A stretch of 64,000 bases of DNA from Doryteuthis pealeii (Eukaryota; Mollusca; Cephalopoda; Myopsida; Loliginidae): positions 98,478,776-98,542,775 of the forward strand of contig CM042138.1 in NCBI GenBank assembly GCA_023376005.1, in the 5' to 3' direction. The translations under genes were made by a program, and so were the position numbers. The notes under the pieces were generated by a model, which was given only the letters and a program-made list of their open reading frames with translations, searched no databases and was not told the origin of the DNA. Every line of letters begins with the position of its first letter. Within the stretch, counting starts at the first letter, position 1. This document shows, one piece after another, positions 54,656 through 64,000 of this stretch.

Positions 54656-55071
54656 CAAAAAGTGCAGAGAATAAGAAGGAGGAGAAGGAGAAATATAAGA
54701 AGGGAATACGTAATTGAAAGAGGAATAGGAGTAGGAGTTATAGCGTATGATGTGGAAAATGATATTTTCTTTGTTTCATTTCTCGTTTCTCTCGCGTTAT
54801 TACCGTTTGCCGGCCATTTCTGTTTGCTGACTTCTTCCTCATTTGTTTCATAACTGAAATTGCCGTCGGCTACAGGCGACAACTAACATAGGGTTTTCAG
54901 GTAGAGGAACTCTTTTTTTTTGTTTTGTTCGAAAAACAAAACAACAAAAAAGTTCTGCCTAACAGCTTCATTTTTTTTTATTTCACTTCACTTCCTCGGA
55001 TCATTTGATGTGTAAAATATGGCTACATTTGACAATGGGAACTACTGCTGCTGCTACTGTTACTACCACAA

Positions 55072-55081
55072 CTACTACTAC

Positions 55082-55120
<39 letters not shown>
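55072..55120. repeat. (TTA)n microsatellite
   Basis: About 15 units preceded by (ACT)n. Confidence 0.97.
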
Positions 55121-55121
<1 letters not shown>

Positions 55122-55261
55122 GAAGTAATATTATCTCTCTCCCATAATCATTGTTTCAATTAGCGTATGAAAACTTTATGCAAATGTTACAGTTATTATG
55201 GGATAGAGGTGGTTTTTCTTTTAAGTCTGAGTGATAAGTCTCTTCAGGTCTTCAGATTACG

Positions 55262-55635
55262 GTCAGGTCACACTGAATGCACCGGTTCCCGCTAGATCAA
55301 TGGTTCTCAGCCCTTTTTTTTGTTTTACCTATGGGTCCCTTAGTTCTCTATTCTACTATGGTAGACCCCTCCATAGCCATTAAATGTTTAAAAATCCTAT
55401 TTTATTTTTATGATTAAATATTTTTGCTTGCCTGGTCCCCGGGTGCCATATCGCCCCAGTTGAGAACCATTGCGCTAGATCACCAACAATAAGCCTGTTC
55501 AATACTTAATTGGGTGCTCATTTAAGAAACAGCTGCTACTGTAATCAACTTGAGTCCTTTGTTTATCAAAATGATTTGATTCGGCATTAAATGATCCAAA
55601 AGAAGATTGATATGCCGTAAAACAAAAGCTACCAA
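55262..55635 (+). mobile_element. 5S-rRNA-derived SINE, split by a hAT MITE
   Basis: Parts at 55275-55297 (CACCGGTTCCCGCTAGAT) and 55481-55545 (CACCAACAATAAGCCTGTTC, AATACTTAATTGGGTGCTCA) rebuild a 5S-like internal promoter region (GTTCCCG..AGATCACC.A.....AGC...GT). Tail CGGCATTAAATGATCCAAAA...ATGCCGTAAAACAAAA ends it. Compare 58985-59225. Confidence 0.75.
55298..55472. mobile_element. hAT-type MITE nested in the 5S-SINE
   Basis: 175 bp, CAATGGTTCTCA ... TGAGAACCATTG ends, flanked by identical CGCTAGAT (55290-55297, 55473-55480). The 8-bp target duplication marks it as a hAT insertion. Confidence 0.93.
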
Positions 55636-55644
55636 CGATTAGGT

Positions 55645-55815
55645 ATCAGGAATCTTCTAAGTATTCTAGCTCATCTTAACTACTGTGATCTGGATGATCC
55701 CGATTCTTCCATTGATATCCAGTTCCATCAGTCGTTTTTTCTAAACCCTTGGGGACCGGTCCAAGGGCATGCTTCTGGGAATCCCACTAACTAGAACGAT
55801 AAGTGTTACGGTAAG
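55645..55815 (-). mobile_element. R4/Dong-like LINE fragment
   Basis: The - strand carries the ELDINGRIGIIQIT-like segment and flanking codons equivalent to copies 2 and 4. Decayed. Confidence 0.62.
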
Positions 55816-56039
55816 TACACTACCGTTTTGGTCTATGATAGGTTATTTGTCCCACTAGTTTCTTTACAGTATCCTTTCTGTTCTTCACGAAGAAGTCCAT
55901 GTACATTTCTCTACTTGTGTGTGCAGTTAGGATTTTCCACATCATTGGTAGACATGTTATATAATTCATAGTTAGCATGTAATGCAGATAGAATTTGAAT
56001 TGAGTTCGTTAGAAAATTCAAATTGAGTGGAAAGTTACG

Positions 56040-56265
56040 GCCGACCGCCATGACTGACAAATGGTAACCTCCACTTTACCCCTTCCGAAACGCGCCAGTA
56101 GATGTGAACAGAAAATAGTTTTAGTTTAGTCAGTTGCGGCCAGTCACTCACTAAGAGAAGACGTTCTCTCAAGATGTCGCTCCTTACCGCGCGGTTTCTA
56201 GAATACTTGGGCTGGGGCTGTTTTAATAAAGAACACAGAAAAACAAGTCTTTGTTAATTAAATCA
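56040..56265 (+). other. CpG-richer block, possibly LTR-derived
   Basis: AGTTTTAGTTTAGTCAGTTG, TACCGCGCGGTTTCTAG and TTTTAATAAAGAACACAG give an LTR-like order (start, GC-rich, poly(A) signal), as in 11880-12420. No paired LTR. Confidence 0.25.
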
Positions 56266-56514
56266 CAAGAAATGTGCCGACACCTAGCCCAAACAGAAAG
56301 AAGAAATCACCCCGCAGAAGAAGCCCAAAGGAAAATGGCCGACGAAGTAAAAAGCAGAGAACAAGTAAGAATCCATATATCATCCCCTCATCATCGTCTC
56401 TACTGTCTCTCTCTCTCGCCATTTATATACCCGATGTGAACGGGTATATAACAATGTCATTGGTCGATAGGTGTTTCATGTAGTGCTTTTTGGGAATTAT
56501 CATCATTATCTTAC

Positions 56515-56945
56515 TCCTTTTGGGTTTTTCACACCAACTTTAACTAGTGGTTCTCACTCAATTTCGAGAGATAGCAATTACCAGACCTCCAGGACTATTC
56601 TAAGTATTCTAACTAATTTTTACAGTGCTGTGGTATTGATAGTCTCGATTCTTTCTCTGATCACTAGTTACTTCAGTCACTTTTCCAAGTCCTTGGGGAC
56701 TTTCCAAGTGCTCCAACTATAATTGGTATCACCATATCCTTCATGGTCCACATGTTTTTCATCTCTCAGGAAATATTCAAGTATTTGCCTATCATTTCGG
56801 CAAAATACACAAGATTATAAGTTTTTTTCCTCCTTTAATTCTGTAGGTCTAGTTTTCTGGTCAGGATGGGTTTATATCTCAGTCCCAGAGAATTTTAAGT
56901 TCTCATCTTCTAGGACAGACTATTTTGTGCATATACCAAACTACA
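56515..56945 (-). mobile_element. R4/Dong-like LINE fragment
   Basis: The - strand reads ILWD.DINPS, then MKNMWTMKDMVIPIIVGALG and ESRLSIPQ. Multiple stops. Opposite orientation to copies 1-5. Confidence 0.72.
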
Positions 56946-57290
56946 TTTGATGTTGAGTCTCCAGTTCTGAAACTCAGGAGAGTATTGAGCACAACATCAT
57001 TGTCATTACTCACAGGTTCACTCTGACCCGGAGTGGTAGTACTTGTCAGGATCCCAATATTGGATCAAATAGATCTATTCAAAATTATTTGTATTAGATA
57101 AGAACTCTTGATATCATATAACTTTGTGCAAATTATTTGTATTAAGAATAGTTACTTGAAGCTATAATAGTTTACTAAAGGTTATTATTATTAGTTACTT
57201 GAAATTATATAACTGTTTGCAAGCAAAGGATTATTAGAAATAGAAATGCTTACTCGAAACCATATAATTATGTATAAAATATTAGTATTA
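56945..57290 (+). mobile_element. SINE-P with VNTR
   Basis: GATGTTGAGTCTCCAGTTCT, GTTCACTCTGACCCGGAGTG, then repeated ATTAGATAAGAACTCTTGAT / GAATAGTTACTTGAAGCTAT units of roughly 55 bases to 57290. Confidence 0.7.
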
Positions 57291-57299
57291 TATAGTGTT

Positions 57300-57880
57300 A
57301 TATACACAAATATAGATATCTCCCGATTCACAAAAGTCACCAAATTCAAGTCACCCACACACCGCAATAAAGAGAATGCCAACCGGATGTGAACAAGCCG
57401 AGGTGTAAAATCAAATGAATAAAACTCGTCTTTGCGCACGTGGCTCCGCGCATAACGAAGTCATGAAAAATAAATAAAACCAGAATTCGCATTTTCGTCC
57501 AATCTAAAACATTCCGCCAAAAAAAAAAAAAAATGTTTGAGTTGATCCAAATTCCACTGACATAAACTATTTAAGGGCCGGCTTTTGAAGACCACGCCAG
57601 AGATACTCGGGGCGACAGAACAGTCTACAACGCAAAGGAAGCCAACCGCACGAAACTCTACACCCCAAGTCAGCCGACCTATATCTCTCACCCACTCCCT
57701 GACCTAATAACCCTGACCGACCGTCAGTCTTAAGGGGGCGGACGACTACGAAACCCTATATTATCAATTTACCAAACTGGCAGCGACTATCATCAGAAAT
57801 CCCGACTACCAACGTGATCCACAGAGGACCAGCTTCATTTTGATGTATGATACATGTTCCTGTGTTGGTAATTATACCTG
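57300..57880. other. Moderately GC-rich intergenic block
   Basis: Includes CATAAACTATTTAAGGGCCG (TATA-like) and TTAAGGGGGCGGACGAC. The - strand open frame 57461-57691 is unrecognised. Possibly an old LTR; no further support. Confidence 0.25.
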
Positions 57881-58539
57881 TCCTAAAAAAATTACATTAT
57901 TTTTTGACTCACCCTAGTGCATGGAAAATAGGTTGATATGCCATTCAACAAAGAAAAGGACCTAGTGGGTGCGAATCGTGAATGGGCAGTCGGTAATTTT
58001 TCGGGCAGTCTTGAAAGGGTTACAGAAACAATAGGCAAATATGCAATGAACGTGATGAAATAACTTACATTTCGGATGAGGACGAAAAGGGAAAGGGTGT
58101 TATTGGACTTTTGAAGAGACATGGTGTAAAAGCCTCTTGCAGTGTTCAAGCAGAAAATCCAACAGAGAATAATTACGCAGCGAATAATTATATAATGACA
58201 ATCATTAGCCCAATTGATAGTGATAATAGTGCAGGCTTTGTGCACTGCACCGTATCTGTCCTGGGTCTGGGGGTGAGAATGGAGAACCGGCAATTAGAAA
58301 CCAGTGCACAAACACCAAATGGCAATAAAAAATCTCTCCACCTTACCCCATCTTACCCCAACCTGCAAAGATTTGTTGTCATGTTGGTATTTTTGACCAA
58401 TTATTTAACTAATGTTATTATCACTAATTTATTATATGAAGCATTGTCAACCTATATATTAACACACTAGAAGTGTCCGTTGTGTAATGGTTATCGTCGT
58501 AGGAAACGAGTCAGAGTGGACATGGGAGTAATGGCAGAA

Positions 58540-58715
58540 CTGGAACCTTTTTGTAGAAGAACAGTAGTTGTACTATCTAACCAATATCCAGGGTGATGAG
58601 GGGTTCATACCTTTCCCAATCGTATTAATCCTAAAGTAAACTTAAAAGCGCGACTAGAGTTCGATCTCGCTTACAACGATATTGCAGTCCAGCACGTTAG
58701 CCATTACGTCTCAAA
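58540..58715 (-). mobile_element. SINE-N with tRNA-like head
   Basis: ACCTTTCCCAATCGTATTAA, CTAGAGTTCGATCTCGCTTAC (B-box complement), CAGCACGTTAGCCATTACGT (A-box complement). A separate SINE-M head (GTTGTGTAATGGTTATCGTC) lies just before, at 58477. Confidence 0.75.
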
Positions 58716-58854
58716 ATTTTAATAGGTAACTTTTAATATAAATATAAATCAACAACGATTTATCTCAGAACGTTATTTATATTTAAATTTAAATTTGCGT
58801 AATCAATTTATGGATTGATGTAAATATAGTTATATACCAAGCTTAGCTTAGTTA

Positions 58855-58955
58855 TAACACAAGGCCAGAAGTTTTGAGCACCTAGTGAAAGTCGAACTCA
58901 CCAACAATGGTCTGCTAAAATAGCTTGCTAACCATTACACTACTCGAGGTATTTA
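58855..58955 (-). mobile_element. SINE-T fragment
   Basis: AAGTCGAACTCACCAACAAT and GCTTGCTAACCATTACACTA, the B- and A-box complements of the SINE-T head at 42346. Confidence 0.7.
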
Positions 58956-58984
58956 CTCATTAAGATATAGTTTTACTTTATGTA

Positions 58985-59225
58985 GTCTTTACCTGGATAC
59001 CAGGCTCAGTGTCGGTTCCCGCTGGATTACCGAAGTTAAGCAGTGATGAGTCTTTTCAATACTTAGTTGTGTGACCGTTTAATCAACGGAAAGTTCTGTA
59101 AAAAACCAAAAAACAAACCAAACCAAACAAATCCAAAACAAAACAAAAATGAATATAAAAATGACTTGATTCGGCATTAAATGCCCGAAAAGAGTTGATG
59201 GACCGTAAAACAAAACAACCAACCA
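58985..59225 (+). mobile_element. 5S-rRNA-derived SINE
   Basis: GGTTCCCGCTGGATTACCGA + AGTTAAGCAGTGATGAGTC is clearly 5S-rRNA-like (the ..CCGAAGTTAAGCA.. pol III promoter region), followed by TCAATACTTAGTTGTGTGACC. An A-rich stretch and the CGGCATTAAATGCCCGAAAA tail follow. Confidence 0.8.
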
Positions 59226-59639
59226 ACCCGATGCCTGAGGCGACCCTTGAGAGGAATGTCAGACGGTTCTATGGATGTTTTGAATTGGCCACCGCATGAA
59301 CTTCAGTTCTGTGCGTGGCTCCCTACGTTAAGAAGATTTTATGTTAATCTGGCCTGGTGTGAGGTCAAGAAAATATATACTTTATGGGGTATGCTATTAT
59401 CAAAGGAATTATGTAAGATATATCATTACTTTATGGAGTAATATGAAATATACCATTACTTTATTGTCTTCTCCCAAAGCATTTCTTTTATTCTTTTCGC
59501 TACTAGTCTTAATGTAGTCCCCCACTGACCAGTATTACATTGGCTTTCATCTGAATACCCGACGAGAAGACACTATCCTTCATAATTTTTCTGTTTGACG
59601 GTTTATCTTGGAGTACATAGGTTTTAGTGAATACAAACA

Positions 59640-60350
59640 ACTATAGAGAGATTTTTAACTGTCGAGGAGGCTTAGAATACACTCATTGTATCCCCTGCAG
59701 AGGTGCATGACCCCCCACAAAAGACAAAAAACAACAACAACAACAACAAAAACAAAACAAAAAAACAAAAAAAAGAGTGGCCCGGGTATGAAGCTAAACT
59801 GTATCCGATGGTGAAACCCCAGTTCTGGAAATTTGGGAAGTGTGGATTACCTCTTCCTTGCCATTATTCCCAGGTCCACACTGACCCAGAGTGGTAGTAC
59901 CTGTTAGAATCTCATCTATAGACCAAGTAGATTTCTTTGAAAATTATATTTTATTAGATTGGAATATTTGATACCAATAAACTTGTAAATTATTTGTATT
60001 TAGAATGGTTATTTGTAGCTATAATTATTTACTAAGGATTATTATTTACTTGAAAACATATAACTGTGAGCAAGCAAATTACTGCAATTAAATAGAAATA
60101 ATTACTTGAAAACATATAATGATTAGTATTGGATAGGAATAATTGAAACCATACAACTGTTGCAAATTATTTGTATTAGATAGGAATAGTTGAATCATAA
60201 CTGTTTGCAAAAATCAGAAAAAACAAAAACAAAACTCATAAGAAACAACTACACAAATATAAATATAAATATACATTGAACATGCTTCTCTAACCTCTAG
60301 ACATAAAATAACCCTAGACGAGTTGACGCACCGTTAAAGATCAATCAAAC
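59640..60350 (+). mobile_element. SINE-P, long form with VNTR
   Basis: Head GTATCCCCTGCAGAGGTGCA, body CTGTATCCGATGGTGAAACC...CACTGACCCAGAGTGG, about five VNTR units (ATTGGATAGGAATAATTGAA, CATATAACTGTGAGCAAGC), and tail AAAATAACCCTAGACGAGTT...CCGTTAAAGATCAATC. Confidence 0.78.
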
Positions 60351-60637
60351 AATTAATCATTCTGCCAACTTAGTTTTCTGTTCTGATAACTTTGGTTACT
60401 TTCTCTGTGCCAGTGGCTACAAGAAAATTCTTCAATGTCTGTCTGCTGCTGGTAAATTATGATGATGACAATTGACAAGTGAATGAGCACACGTCTACAT
60501 GTCATTCTGGTTCCTCCAGTGGACAGACATATTTCACCTTGTAGACTTGTAGACACACCCTGACAGATGACCAGGCACGTCCCGTTTCTTTTTTAATCTT
60601 GCACAACAGTTCCAGCGTTGGTGAACATTGCAAATAT

Positions 60638-61231
60638 TTGGTTTGGTTTGTTTGTTTCGCGGCATATCAACCTCAGTGGGTCATTTAATGCCGATAAAGT
60701 TTTGAAATAAATCAATTCTTAATAGATAATACAATTTTTTAATAAATACATTTTTCTATTTAACCCATAGATGGGACCCTAACAGGTACTACCACTCCGG
60801 GTCAGAGTGGACCAGGGAGCAATGGTGATGAAGGGGTGCTCCACATTCCCCAAACCTCCAGAACTGGAACCTCACCATCAGATAGAGTTTAACGTCATTC
60901 CCAGACATGTAGACCCGCAGCCACCGCCTTCTAGCACCATGTGATAAAAAGGGGTTGGGGCTTGCCATAAGGGCAATAGGGTTGGGAAAATCATATAGGT
61001 GCTAAGGCTTGACGTGACCAGCCGATTGATCGGAGGGGGCCTCTCCGACCGCCCGTCTAGCCCAAGATAGGGCCAAAGTGGAGTATTGCATGTCATGAAC
61101 TGCTCATCAATCTGGGCTCTATCCTTAAGCATCACGGGATGCCACCCACGGCTAGCAGGTGGCCCCATTGGGGGAGTCTTATCCCTCTGCAGAGGTGCAG
61201 TCGGGCATTCTAATGCCCCAGCGATAGGGCG
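60638..61231 (-). mobile_element. Complete retroposon (SINE-P head, shared tail) with 15-bp TSD
   Basis: Flanked by identical GAACATTGCAAATAT at 60623-60637 and 61232-61246. On the - strand it runs from the GC-rich head (CGCCCTATCGCTGGGGCATT, GACTGCACCTCTGCAGAGGG) through the SINE-P body to the tail CGGCATTAAATGACCCACTG and an AAACCAAACCAAA end. A 119-codon open frame lies in the head half; it resembles nothing I know. Confidence 0.88.
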
Positions 61232-61246
61232 GAACATTGCAAATAT

Positions 61247-61900
61247 GCTTACTATTCGGAGCTACATAAACATTAAAGACATAGCCTGATTAAAAGATGA
61301 GATAGTTTCCGTATTCAGCATTGAATTCAGTGGTCGCTATTCGAACCCGGCTCAGGTTTATTTGAAATATGATCACAGTAGTAGGGTACATTCATAAGGA
61401 ACAATCTCAATACCGTACTCTACAAAATTAGCAATAAAATTATTATTTTACCTTGGCGATCCGTGAGGAATAATAACTAGTGTCCCCTTTCTATCCATCT
61501 ACCTATAGTATTGTTTGTAAATAAGTACACACCCACCTGCATTTTTTAATAAAAAGTTATTTTACTTCTAAACCAAAGATACTATCCAACAATACAGAAT
61601 TGAAAAACTACATACTGTCAATGGGGAAAACATTCCTATAAATGAGCAAATCTTGAGAGGCCTATATTAAGATTAAACGAAGTAGTAAAAGAATGACCAC
61701 ACCAAATATTGATTTTGTGGCTGGTTTACTTATTTTTGTGTGGCTACATATTATCTCAAAGTTATAGTACTGTAGAGTTTGGTAACAAATAATACCTAAT
61801 AATATCCATTTTGATTGTATACTGTTCTTCGAGAAACTTGTTTATTGGTGATTCCGTATACATCTATCTATCCATGTGCGTGTATGATTGTGTGTGTATG
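61247..61900. other. Intergenic, no gene seen
   Basis: AT-rich, with no repeats I can name apart from a SINE-M tail-like TGCACGGGCAGGATGTGACA-type stretch beginning near 61915. Confidence 0.35.
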
Positions 61901-62159
61901 TGTAATTATCCAATCCCTACGCCACGGGCAGGATGTGACACAAAGTCAATTTTCAGAACCCGGTCTTCCCCACAATTTTCAAAGGGCATTGTCTGTTCAT
62001 GAATGTGCAGTAAAGTTTCCTCTGAATGGTTGCTAATTTAAATGGTTTTAAAACCTTTTCTCGAGACATTCAAAGAGGTTTGACTCTTTATGTAACGCTC
62101 TCGGTCAATACAGAATACAAATGCGATACATTTTGCGATAAGGGTTACTTATTGACTCA

Positions 62160-62420
62160 TGCACTAAGCGTAACGGTTATCGTCGTAGGAAATGGTATCA
62201 GTGACCTGGATTCAAATCCTGGACGAGGCAGTTTATGTTTCATTTGCGCTAATGCATTTGAGAAAGGCATGAATCCATATGTTCTCACTCCAGCTATGGC
62301 TATGAGTTACTTAGCGTTTGTAAGGCAACCAGTCTATGAGAAGGAAGACTCTAAATTCAAACCAACTGTACCACGATTAAAAATGACCTTGTGTCGCATC
62401 CTGCTTCTGGCGTATTGGTT
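62160..62420 (+). mobile_element. SINE-M, full head
   Basis: AGCGTAACGGTTATCGTCGT (A box), GGATTCAAATCCTGGACGA (B box), GAGAAAGGCATGAATCC, GTAAGGCAACCAGTCTATGA and GACCTTGTGTCGCATCCTGC. Confidence 0.82.
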
Positions 62421-62436
62421 GGTTAGATTCCTTCTT

Positions 62437-62566
62437 ATCAACTCTTTGCCTACCAAATTTCTTCCACGACTGTATCAAATTTTCTTGGTATTTTTTACTT
62501 GTATGATGGGATATTTCAAAGTTCACCTCTATTCACCTCAGAACTCATTCTATTCAAATAAAACCC

Positions 62567-62623
<57 letters not shown>

Positions 62624-62740
62624 CTGAGATCTTCTACTCAATCATAAGAGACACGTGCGAGAGTCTCTACCAGCGGTTTACGGTAGGATCACTGTGGTGG
62701 GACAACCGCTATAAGGGGTTTAAAGTAGCCAAAGTGTTAA
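62437..62740. mobile_element. TTAA-type MITE carrying a (TTA)n run
   Basis: Left end ACTCTTTGCCTACCAAATTT and right end GTAGCCAAAGTGTTAA match the ends of 26231-26438. A (TTA)n of about 18 units lies inside (62570-62622). Confidence 0.7.
62570..62622. repeat. (TTA)n microsatellite
   Basis: About 18 units. Confidence 0.97.
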
Positions 62741-62855
62741 CTTGCTTAATACAGGTCGGGAAAATTTGACGGAAGAAACGAAACGCAACCACTCTATAAT
62801 CAAATCATTCAAGTTGAAGTGGTTCAACGACTTTGTCAATGGTTTTAGTTTACTA

Positions 62856-62952
62856 AAAAAAAAAAAAAAAAAAAAGAAAGAAAGAAGAAAGAAGAAAGAA
62901 AAAAAGAGTTCTAGATGTTCAAAAGAACGTAAACTCAGCTCATGTAAAAAGC

Positions 62953-63003
<51 letters not shown>
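62856..63003. repeat. A-rich tract and (TA)n microsatellite
   Basis: Poly-A/(GAAA) tract 62856-62906, then about 23 TA units 62957-63003. Confidence 0.96.
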
Positions 63004-63007
<4 letters not shown>

Positions 63008-63480
63008 GTGAAAAGCCGGAAGCGGTAGGTGGTTCAATTGATCAATGTGAGTCAATATAAATCACAGGTCATTATAAAAGAAAATAAACTCGTTAACCCT
63101 GGTCAAGCACAAAGCAAAAGTCCCTCCCATGTAGGATAATTATTCTTTTTTCATTTTCTATTCACAAGGACATATTTTTATTATTATTTGACTTCTGTTG
63201 ATTTTACAAGTATCAGCATGTTGATTCTTTAAAACTGTCAGCATTAGATTATATTACTTTTTAATGATCTCGAGTCAGGAAGAGGACTTACCTGGCAAAA
63301 CTTGTGGAATTAGCACACTTAGATGATGTTCCCTTATTTTCTATTCATTTATTTAGCAGTAAATAAACTAATAACATTTTTTTTATTTAATAGCTGACAA
63401 GGAAGAAGGTGAACGACCTCTAAGGGTGTTATTTGTATAATTTTTGCCAGGGTAACATGTAGCCATTTAGTAAGCTTATT
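63004..63480. other. Intergenic, no gene seen
   Basis: AT-rich sequence without a recognisable element or conserved ORF. Confidence 0.35.
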
Positions 63481-63489
63481 CTAACTTGG

Positions 63490-63575
63490 AAAACGACCAG
63501 AAGAATCGAACTCCCTAAAAATGGTCAGCTACACGAGCTCGTTAGCCTTTACACCCAGCGAGGTGCCTTTAGATT
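63490..63575 (-). mobile_element. SINE-T fragment
   Basis: AGAATCGAACTCCCTAAAAA and GCTCGTTAGCCTTTACACCC are the B- and A-box complements of the SINE-T head. Confidence 0.65.
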
Positions 63576-63649
63576 TTGTATGTTGCTCAATGCAACTGGT
63601 GAAATTGATCGAACGCATTTTTTTTTTTATCTTAAATTGTGTATATCTA

Positions 63650-63800
63650 CCAACCCCTCCACATGAGCAGGATGTGACACAAGGCCAATTTTTAAACGGA
63701 GTTTAACAGGTTTTTGTACTGAGAGTTTTCCTTCTTTTAGACCATTTGTCGCATCGAAAGTTAAAGTGCCCAGTATGCCCTACTATTTACCTGTTATTGA
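63650..63800 (-). mobile_element. SINE-M fragment
   Basis: CCAACCCCTCCACATGAGCA, GGATGTGACACAAGGCCAAT and GTGCCCAGTATGCCCTACTA. Confidence 0.7.
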
Positions 63801-64000
63801 TCCTGATTTCATTCATCATTTGGTGCTCTATAGATATGGTCTTGAACCAGACTTGAGATATTCTTTAAAATAACTCTTAATATATGTTTCGATTTATGAA
63901 GAGAAATGCTGAGAATAAAGTTAAACTACGCTGTGTATTTAGCATTTGGTATTTGTAATGTAATGCTTATCATCATATGAAATGAACACGGTGAACCGAA

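Noticed and set aside
58111..58470. 119-codon + strand frame
   Set aside because: No domain, no splice context, no codon-use signal I could see; lies between repeats.
58985..59060. 5S rRNA gene
   Set aside because: Only the internal promoter region is 5S-like; the 5' and 3' ends do not match and a SINE tail follows.
60878..61237. 119-codon - strand frame as a cellular gene
   Set aside because: It lies almost wholly inside the retroposon at 60638-61231 and its first codons are in the flanking target duplication; kept only as a note in the retroposon entry.
62026..62769. Longest open frame of the window (247 codons, + strand)
   Set aside because: It runs through a SINE-M, a TTAA-type MITE and a (TTA)n run that codes for poly-leucine; it has no recognisable domain.
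1..64000. CRISPR arrays, bacterial operons or phage genes
   Set aside because: Short tandem repeats here are microsatellites or eukaryotic transposon pieces; spliced exons with AG/GT borders show animal nuclear DNA.

Overview
The window reads as animal nuclear DNA that is AT-rich, intron-rich and dense in repeats. The best guess is a mollusc, most likely a cephalopod of the octopus type. That guess rests on the conserved ion-channel protein and on the large number of tRNA-headed SINEs with shared tails, R4/Dong-like LINEs and long (TA)n, (GA)n and (TAA)n runs. It is an inference; no sequence search was possible.

Region 1 (about 1-31028, + strand) holds the 3' half of one gene: a two-pore channel (TPC1/TPC3 type, endolysosomal cation channel). 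Seventeen short exons can be joined in one continuous reading frame (1347 coding bases, 448 residues plus stop), and every junction has AG/GT borders and compatible phase. They encode the EF-hand-like linker after domain I, all of domain II (S1-S6 with a VNN pore filter) and the cytosolic C-terminal tail. The exons for the N-terminus and domain I lie upstream, outside the window.

In between, the introns (0.4-3.6 kb) are filled with SINEs of at least four head types, 5'-truncated LINEs, two intact non-autonomous Helitrons, three mariner relics in three consecutive introns, and a family of long foldback elements.

Region 2 (about 31029-37800) has no other gene. It is AT-rich, relatively poor in SINEs and LINEs, and ends at a good poly(A) signal next to a GU-rich stretch, so it may be a very long 3' UTR of the channel gene.

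Region 3 (about 37800-64000) appears intergenic. It has many long microsatellites, R4/Dong-like LINE 3' ends set in (TAA)n runs, a third Helitron copy, hAT-type MITEs with perfect 8-bp target duplications, 5S-rRNA-derived SINEs, a complete retroposon with a 15-bp target duplication, and a CpG-richer block near 49.3 kb that could be a promoter. I found no convincing cellular protein-coding exon there. I saw no CRISPR array, operon or prokaryotic system.
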